DNA of 64,000 nucleotides. Source: Nostoc sp. JL34. Its GTDB lineage: Bacteria; Cyanobacteriota; Cyanobacteriia; Cyanobacteriales; Nostocaceae. Each line of letters begins with the position of its first letter. Within the stretch, counting starts at the first letter, position 1. Position numbers and translations under genes: made by a program. Below, in pieces: positions 59,227-64,000 of this stretch. The notes beneath the pieces were generated by a model. That model was given only the letters and a program-made list of their open reading frames with translations. It was not told where the DNA came from and made no database searches. The stretch covers positions 46,108-110,107 of the forward strand of contig NZ_JABXKQ010000042.1 in the NCBI RefSeq assembly GCF_017114945.1, read 5' to 3'.

Positions 59227-60531
59227 TTAGGAAATCTCATCGTTATCAACCCACTCGTCATAAGATGAGTCATAACCAATGTAATGAAGAAAGTATTGCT
59301 GACCTTGGATTTGCTCAATAGTTGCAGAATACCAAGCCTCTTGCTCATCATCCCAACATTTTACCTTTTGACCTACTGCATATCCATTGTCATCAGCAGC
59401 GCGAAGATCGCGAGTGCGAATGTCATCTTCGCCCACCCACTCATCATAAGATGAACCGTAACCAAGGTAATGAATAAAGAATTGGTCATCTTGCATTTTC
59501 TCAATTGTTCCCTGATACCAATCCTCGTCTTCATTATCCCAGACTTCCACTGTTTTGCTTACTTCATACTGATTCTTATCTGACTTGACAGCAGATGAGA
59601 CATCTTGGATCGGCTTTTGCTCTTCTTGTTTAATTTCCTCTTTCACTAAAGTGTATGCTTGCAAAATCAAACTGCGAGCTACAGTTTGAATTCCCGTATG
59701 CTCATAGTAATTGGTAGTTTGATCTAGGAATGCTGCAACCAAATCTAAATTATCATCAGCAATCTGAATAAAATTACCCAAATTACTAGAAATTGATTGC
59801 GGGGTTACGCCTGTCTTGGATACTAAGTTATTCATCCAGCCTTGCACGGAGTTGAAACCCTGACTGATAAAACCAACTTTATCAGACGGATTACTGCCTG
59901 GGAGAAAGTTATTAACAGCTAAGAAAACGGGATTTTGAGCTATGACGCTAGTATCAGTACCACTAATAACTCCGTGAATTTTGCTGAGGAAGTCGGGGCC
60001 TAATGGCAGAATTCCGTCTAGACAAACTAGAGCTACCATCCGCATTAGGGATGCATTTTGATAGTTATTAGCAAGGGAATTAGCAAACTCTTGAGGATTA
60101 GGTTGAGGAATACCATTTAGTTTGCAAAAGGCGATAATTTCGACAGCTATTTTTAGTACCAAGTCAATGGATTGAGTGACATCAGCTTTGGGAGTAATTT
60201 TACCTAAAAAAGACAGAAAGCCGATTTTCTCACTAACTTTATTTGCTAAAGCCGCTGCTCCCATAGCTGTGTCTGCTTTATCAATCGTTTGATAAAGTTT
60301 GATTGCGAACCCGTAGCCTTGTTGAGGATCTTCGTATAAGGTGACAGCGCGATCGCGGATTTTCTGAATTACCTTAGCATCGGTTTCTCCAGTAATGGTG
60401 CGAATATTATTCTCAAACCCCGTTAAATTGCTCCATTCACCTGGTGCGACATAATCAAGAGCCTTTAAAACTTTGACAGTAATATTGTCAGTCGGTAATT
60501 CGTCAACCAACTGAATAATTGATTTATCCAT
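59227..60531 (-). CDS. Protein with a helical N-terminus and two C-terminal Tudor-knot/agenet-like modules
   Basis: The protein has 434 residues. GAGGAG six bases before the ATG at 60531 decides the start; the frame extends 18 codons to a GTG. Residues about 1-310 are predicted mainly helical with no family I recognise (DKSIIQLVDELPTDNITVKV at the start). Two near-identical modules follow at about 328-372 and 390-434: VEVWDNEDEDWYQGTIEKM ... HYLGYGSSYDEWV and VKCWDDEQEAWYSATIEQI ... HYIGYDSSYDEWV. These are the chromo-barrel/Tudor-knot type known from eukaryotic chromatin proteins. In bacteria their ligands are unknown. Probably cytoplasmic. Confidence 0.8.
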   Translation of the reverse strand: MDKSIIQLVDELPTDNITVKVLKALDYVAPGEWSNLTGFENNIRTITGETDAKVIQKIRDRAVTLYEDPQQGYGFAIKLYQTIDKADTAMGAAALANKVSEKIGFLSFLGKITPKADVTQSIDLVLKIAVEIIAFCKLNGIPQPNPQEFANSLANNYQNASLMRMVALVCLDGILPLGPDFLSKIHGVISGTDTSVIAQNPVFLAVNNFLPGSNPSDKVGFISQGFNSVQGWMNNLVSKTGVTPQSISSNLGNFIQIADDNLDLVAAFLDQTTNYYEHTGIQTVARSLILQAYTLVKEEIKQEEQKPIQDVSSAVKSDKNQYEVSKTVEVWDNEDEDWYQGTIEKMQDDQFFIHYLGYGSSYDEWVGEDDIRTRDLRAADDNGYAVGQKVKCWDDEQEAWYSATIEQIQGQQYFLHYIGYDSSYDEWVDNDEIS

Positions 60532-60638
60532 CAGCCGCTCCTCAAAACTCAAAATATCGTTAGAATCCGGTTCAGAGCAGCCCACACCCTACAGCAAGCC
60601 TTTCTCTGGTTGGTGCTGGGCAAATTACTGAACTGTAT

Positions 60639-60821
60639 TTATAGAGTTCCCTGACCTGACCAAAAAATAACGATGTAAACAACAGGTGCTACACCTAAAG
60701 ATATTCCACAGGCGATCGCAAGTAGTCTTTCAAGTTTAAATTTATTGCCGTAGGAAGGCAGCACCAAGAGCCTCACTGCACTCAAATACCAAATTTTGAT
60801 CCGAATTAACCTGCCATCCAT
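60639..60821 (-). CDS. Possible small single-span membrane protein
   Basis: The ATG at 60821 gives 60 residues: a basic N-terminus (MDGRLIRIKIWYLSAVRLLV), a central NKFKLERL and a hydrophobic span (LLAIACGISLGVAPVVYIVIFW). The positive-inside pattern is coherent. No family recognised, and no clear ribosome site. It lies 107 bp upstream of the agenet-type gene on the same strand. Confidence 0.4.
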   Translation of the reverse strand: MDGRLIRIKIWYLSAVRLLVLPSYGNKFKLERLLAIACGISLGVAPVVYIVIFWSGQGTL

Positions 60822-60899
60822 GTCAACATTCGGACTCAAGATGATGTGATTAAGATGGAATGGGATGTTGTTGCTTTGGGTGACGCGAGTCAGTTTAAT

Positions 60900-60973
60900 G
60901 TTTTGATTCCTTTACCCCTCACGGGGATGGAAACTAATAATTTTGGTATCCTCGTCCTCACGGGGATGAAAAC
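60900..60973 (+). CRISPR. CRISPR-repeat relics without an array
   Basis: 60900-60934 reads GTTTTGATTCCTTTACCC followed by CTCACGGGGATGGAAAC. This 35-bp sequence has the look of cyanobacterial CRISPR repeats ending in GGGGATGGAAAC. A decayed second copy ends at 60973 (CCTCACGGGGATGAAAAC), starting only a few bases after the first, so a spacer has been lost. No further repeats and no cas genes occur in the window. Confidence 0.5.
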
Positions 60974-61052
60974 AAAGTAAAAATTCCTAACTATGATGTG
61001 CTTGAATAGAGATATCAAGTTAACTATAGAAAAATCAATATTTTAATTAACT

Positions 61053-61709
61053 TTGGCTACAGAACTCAAACATCTCACAACAGCGAAATACGCTTTATCA
61101 CTGCACACGACCACTCCTGAATTGGGGCTAGAAATTAGTAATTTTGCAGGTGAAACTCGCTCTCAAGTTTGGAATTTGGGGCGTGATTTATCTAGCCTCA
61201 TACATCAATATTTAATTGAATTCATCAAACCGCAAACTTGGGCAGATTTGTCCTTTATCGCAGTTGCAAAAGGCCCAGGCGGCTTTACGGGAACTCGGAT
61301 TGGTGTTGTCACTGCTCGGACATTAGGACAACAGTTAGATATTCCTGTATTTGCGATTTCAACTTTGGCTGCGGTAGCTTGGTCAGAAGCAGCCAAAAAT
61401 CAAAATCCCAAAACTATTGCTGTGGAAATGCCAGCACAACGAGGTCAAATTTTTGCTGCTATTTATCAGTTTAAGTCAAATACTTCTCAACTAAAAGTAT
61501 GTTTACCAGATAGAGTGTTGACACCAGAAGCATGGCAGGAAACTTTAGCGAATTGGAACACTAATTATCAGCTAATTCAAGCCCAATCTGGATTAGCTGC
61601 GACGGTGACAAGTATTTTGGAACTAGCTAATCTCGATTGGCAAGAGGGCAAGTGTCCTAATTGGTCAGAGGCTTTACCATATTATGGGCAGCATCCAGTA
61701 GAAGTTTAA
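61053..61709 (+). CDS. tsaB: tRNA threonylcarbamoyladenosine biosynthesis protein TsaB
   Basis: The protein has 218 residues. No ATG precedes the conserved start of the domain, so the TTG at 61053 is taken. YALSLHTTTPELGLEISN corresponds to the LALDTS...G strand of the ASKHA fold, and FIAVAKGPGGFTGTRIGVVTARTLGQQL is the TsaB hallmark. It scaffolds TsaD and TsaE in making the t6A modification of ANN-decoding tRNAs. Essential in most bacteria. Single gene, directly after the CRISPR relic. Confidence 0.93.
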   Translation: MATELKHLTTAKYALSLHTTTPELGLEISNFAGETRSQVWNLGRDLSSLIHQYLIEFIKPQTWADLSFIAVAKGPGGFTGTRIGVVTARTLGQQLDIPVFAISTLAAVAWSEAAKNQNPKTIAVEMPAQRGQIFAAIYQFKSNTSQLKVCLPDRVLTPEAWQETLANWNTNYQLIQAQSGLAATVTSILELANLDWQEGKCPNWSEALPYYGQHPVEV

Positions 61710-61740
61710 CTGATATACATCACAATAAATAAATCCAAAA

Positions 61741-62661
61741 TCAAAATAGCCACAGCCAAACTGGGAGAGTAAGCAGCAATACTATAGCCCCAGCAGCTAA
61801 GGCAGTAACTGCCAGATCGCGATCGAGATTGAACGTCTCAGCAATTACCAGTGTGCCGAAAGCTGGAGGCATGGCCATTTGTAGCACGATTATCTTTGCT
61901 ATCGGCCCAGTTAATCCGATCAGTGGTAGGATACTGCCCAATATCAAGGGAACTAGCAGCATTTTAATTCCCAAGCTCATCCCTGCTTGTGGTAGGCTAC
62001 GCCAAGATTTGAGCAGCCCTAGTCGCATTCCGATTAACACCAGAGATAAAGCTACACTACACCAAGCAAATTTCTCCAAGCAGAATTCTACAACTGTGGG
62101 AATTGTCGCTTCTCTAACTAGCAAGCCAAATCCGAAACTCCATAGGGCAGGATTAATTAACATAGCCCTAGCAGTCGTCTGCCAATGATTCTGGACACCG
62201 CCACCAAAACTAGCTGCAAGTAACACACCCAAGGCATAAGTTCCTGGGAATGAACCTAGTAAATCGTAAAATAACGCCCAAGCAAAGTATTCCTTGCCTA
62301 CCATTGCTAAAGTAATGGGAAAACCAAGATAACCTGTATTACCCAACATTGCGGCTAATATCAAGCTAGTCTGAGTTGATTGTTGGGGGACGGTATTTTT
62401 AAAATAGGCTTGTCCTTTAATCCCTAACCAAGCTAAAAATGCTCCTAGTACAATGGCTAGGTAAGCGATCGCAGGTGCAATCCAAATTTGACCCGACAAG
62501 CTAGATTGACGCAAAAACGATACTATGCTTATAGGTACTCCCACCCAAAAAAGAAACTGTCCTAAATGTGTAGGAACTGTCACAGGTAGTTTGCGTCCCA
62601 GAATAAAACCTACCAGGACTAATCCTCCCAGCTTGACGTATAGTTCTAAAAGGTTTGTCAA
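61741..62661 (-). CDS. AEC-family transporter (auxin efflux carrier type)
   Basis: The protein has 306 residues if the TTG at 62661 is used (LTNLLELYVKLGGLVL), with AGG 7 bp upstream. The frame extends to another TTG at 62724, which would overlap the neighbouring promoter region. About ten spans include GQFLFWVGVPISIVSFL, AAMLGNTGYLGFPITLAMVG and VLQMAMPPAFGTLVIAETFN. NTGYLGFPI and MPPAFGTLVIAE are family signatures. AEC proteins move organic anions or amino acids across the cytoplasmic membrane; the substrate is not predictable here. Divergent from the VanY-type gene. Confidence 0.85.
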   Translation of the reverse strand: MTNLLELYVKLGGLVLVGFILGRKLPVTVPTHLGQFLFWVGVPISIVSFLRQSSLSGQIWIAPAIAYLAIVLGAFLAWLGIKGQAYFKNTVPQQSTQTSLILAAMLGNTGYLGFPITLAMVGKEYFAWALFYDLLGSFPGTYALGVLLAASFGGGVQNHWQTTARAMLINPALWSFGFGLLVREATIPTVVEFCLEKFAWCSVALSLVLIGMRLGLLKSWRSLPQAGMSLGIKMLLVPLILGSILPLIGLTGPIAKIIVLQMAMPPAFGTLVIAETFNLDRDLAVTALAAGAIVLLLTLPVWLWLF

Positions 62662-62763
62662 GATTGCGCCTAATAACCACAGATGTAAAATGCTACCTGT
62701 TACGTCTACTTTTGTCCAGTGCAAAATCTGTTATGGCTATCCCACAAAAACAGGAGTTTACCC

Positions 62764-63567
62764 TTGAATAAGGCAGGGTTTTCTGGAAGACCGCAAAACT
62801 CATCGAATGACCTTGGTGATGATATTCCAGTGGCTGTACGCGATACCCCTAGTGCAACACCTAAAATTTGGTTGCAACCCAGAATTATGCTAATTGGGGG
62901 AGTAACAGGATTTATCCTGCTAGCTTTAATTAGCGGTTTTTTGTTTTTTGTCACTGCACCCAAAAAAACCGCTGATTCTCAACCTTTACCAGCTACTTCT
63001 GCTCCTGCGACTCCAGCAGCTTCTAATAATTCTAGTGATACTGTGTTAGGGCATTTTCCATACCCAGAAGCCCCTGAGTCAGAACTAGTAACCATCTCCG
63101 CAAATAGGGGCATTAGAATGCGAAAATCTGCTGCCCAAAAGTTTGAGGAGATGGTAGCAGCAGCGCGGAGTGCAGGTGTAATTTTAGTACCAATTTCTGG
63201 CTTTCGCTCAGTCAAAGACCAGGAGCAGTTATTTTTTGGTGTCGGTGCCCAGCGAAATCAGACGCCAGCAGAAAGAGCTGCCCTCAGCGCTCCTCCTGGT
63301 CATAGCGAACATCACACAGGTTATGCTGTGGATATTGGAGACGGAGCAGTACCAGCAACTAATCTCCAAACTAACTTTGACAATACCAAGGCTTATCGTT
63401 GGATGCAAGCAAATGCAGCACGTTTTAGCTTTGAAATGTCATTTCCCAAAGATAATGTTCAAGGTGTGAGTTATGAGCCTTGGCACTGGCGTTTTGTAGG
63501 CGATCGCAATAGCTTAGAAATGTTCTATAAAGCCAGAAATTTGAAACCCGCTAAGATATCGCCATAG
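62764..63567 (+). CDS. VanY-type D-alanyl-D-alanine carboxypeptidase (M15B)
   Basis: The protein has 267 residues. AGGAG at 62752-62756 is 7 bp before a TTG at 62764, which is taken as start; the frame opens 15 codons earlier at a GTG. A cytoplasmic tail of about 40 residues leads to one membrane span (IMLIGGVTGFILLALISGFL). A Pro/Ala/Ser-rich linker follows and then the peptidase domain, with GFRSVKDQEQLFF, the zinc motif HSEHHTGYAVDIGDG and EPWHWRFVG. It trims the terminal D-Ala of peptidoglycan stem peptides in the periplasm. Confidence 0.92.
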   Translation: MNKAGFSGRPQNSSNDLGDDIPVAVRDTPSATPKIWLQPRIMLIGGVTGFILLALISGFLFFVTAPKKTADSQPLPATSAPATPAASNNSSDTVLGHFPYPEAPESELVTISANRGIRMRKSAAQKFEEMVAAARSAGVILVPISGFRSVKDQEQLFFGVGAQRNQTPAERAALSAPPGHSEHHTGYAVDIGDGAVPATNLQTNFDNTKAYRWMQANAARFSFEMSFPKDNVQGVSYEPWHWRFVGDRNSLEMFYKARNLKPAKISP

Positions 63568-63636
63568 GAGTTACTCGATTTTAGATTTTTCATTAAATCC
63601 AAAATTCAAAATTGGCAGAGTCAGGAGTAACTGGTT

Positions 63637-64000
63637 TTACTCCCTCTCCCCTAATGGAGGCTGAAGCACTAGTTCTGTAAGAACTGGACAGTAGTATTCA
63701 GCAATTTTCTTAGTGATCGCATCTGGTCGAGAAATTTTATCTAGATTGCAAAGTAAAATCACAGTAATTTTGTCATCAATAAAGCGGGTAATGTTACTTG
63801 CGAATCCTAATATTGAACCATTATGACCAACTACTCGGCGATCGCCATAATTGAATACCCACCAACCTAAACCTGCAACATATCTCAACTTTTCCCAATC
63901 ATCGCCCTGATTGGGAAAATAAGGAGTCCACATCAGATCAAGGGTCAGGGCAAACGCATCTAAATATTGACGAGCCAGGATTTGAGTCGAATTCAGCGAG
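63637..64000 (-). CDS. Beta-lactamase-family serine hydrolase, C-terminal part (runs off right edge)
   Basis: The frame is open from the stop at 63637 to the window edge, giving about 121 residues of the C-terminus; the start is outside. YVAGLGWWVFNYGDRRVVGHNGSILGFASNITRF contains the H-x-G segment (GHNGSILGF) that replaces the KTG box in class C beta-lactamase-like D-Ala-D-Ala peptidases and esterases. DDKITVILLCNLD is the usual next strand. The catalytic SxxK and YxN lie outside the window. Probably a periplasmic serine hydrolase; substrate unknown. Convergent with the VanY-type gene. Confidence 0.85.
   Translation of the reverse strand, partial: SLNSTQILARQYLDAFALTLDLMWTPYFPNQGDDWEKLRYVAGLGWWVFNYGDRRVVGHNGSILGFASNITRFIDDKITVILLCNLDKISRPDAITKKIAEYYCPVLTELVLQPPLGERE

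Overview
The window is chromosomal DNA of a filamentous, heterocyst-forming cyanobacterium of the Nostoc/Anabaena type. Evidence for this is the dense scatter of the HIP1 octamer GCGATCGC, AT-rich intergenic DNA full of short tandem heptamers (AATTCGT, CAAAATT, GGGGACT) and dispersed palindromes, an OCP C-terminal-domain homolog, Tab2, DUF4330 and DUF2470 proteins, and a heterocyst-envelope polysaccharide (HEP) gene island. There are no rRNA or tRNA genes, no complete insertion sequence and no replication origin that I could recognise.

Layout. 1-4220: the 5' end of queG, an OCP C-terminal-domain homolog, and a signalling cassette (REC-GAF-SpoIIE phosphatase with an RsbW-like kinase, preceded by a NarL-type regulator). 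4707-17059: housekeeping genes and conserved cyanobacterial unknowns (WecG/TagA transferase, ftsE, a degenerate alpha/beta hydrolase, M48 protease, metallophosphatase, Tab2, YciI, pheT). 17318-18863: a PatA-like response regulator. 19591-23350: a vWA / PP2C / kinase triad of the TerY-P kind, in which the kinase carries a membrane segment and TPR repeats. 23817-52103: a block of 20 same-strand genes whose order and content correspond to the HEP island of Anabaena sp. PCC 7120 (hepC, hepA and neighbours). It encodes nucleotide-sugar synthesis and modification (rfbF, LhgO-like oxidase, SDR, C-methyltransferase, dioxygenase, rfbC-like epimerase, SAF-domain oxidoreductase), nine glycosyltransferases, a Wzc-like co-polymerase, the HepC sugar-phosphate transferase, the HepA ABC exporter, an O-antigen ligase/polymerase-like membrane protein and a GMC oxidoreductase. 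Together these would build, export and finish the polysaccharide that surrounds heterocysts.

52227-60821 (minus strand) is accessory DNA. It holds a translationally coupled small protein / ATP-grasp ligase / MFS exporter operon. It also holds the most striking locus of the window: a chaplin-domain peptide and a rodlin-like peptide, the two protein classes that build the hydrophobic rodlet layer of Streptomyces aerial hyphae. Here each is fused to a bacteriocin-style double-glycine leader, and both sit beside a MauE/thioredoxin fusion protein that could handle their paired cysteines. The rodlin-like gene is bracketed by 37-bp direct repeats that include the 5' end of the MauE gene. Further on are a DOMON-like protein coupled to a NahK-like kinase, and a protein ending in two eukaryote-like Tudor-knot/agenet modules. 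60900-64000: CRISPR-repeat relics, tsaB, an AEC transporter, a VanY-type carboxypeptidase and the 3' end of a serine hydrolase running off the right edge.

Family assignments were made by reading motifs from memory without database searches. Several start codons were moved inward from the longest reading frame where a Shine-Dalgarno match or family start argued for it; each case is stated.
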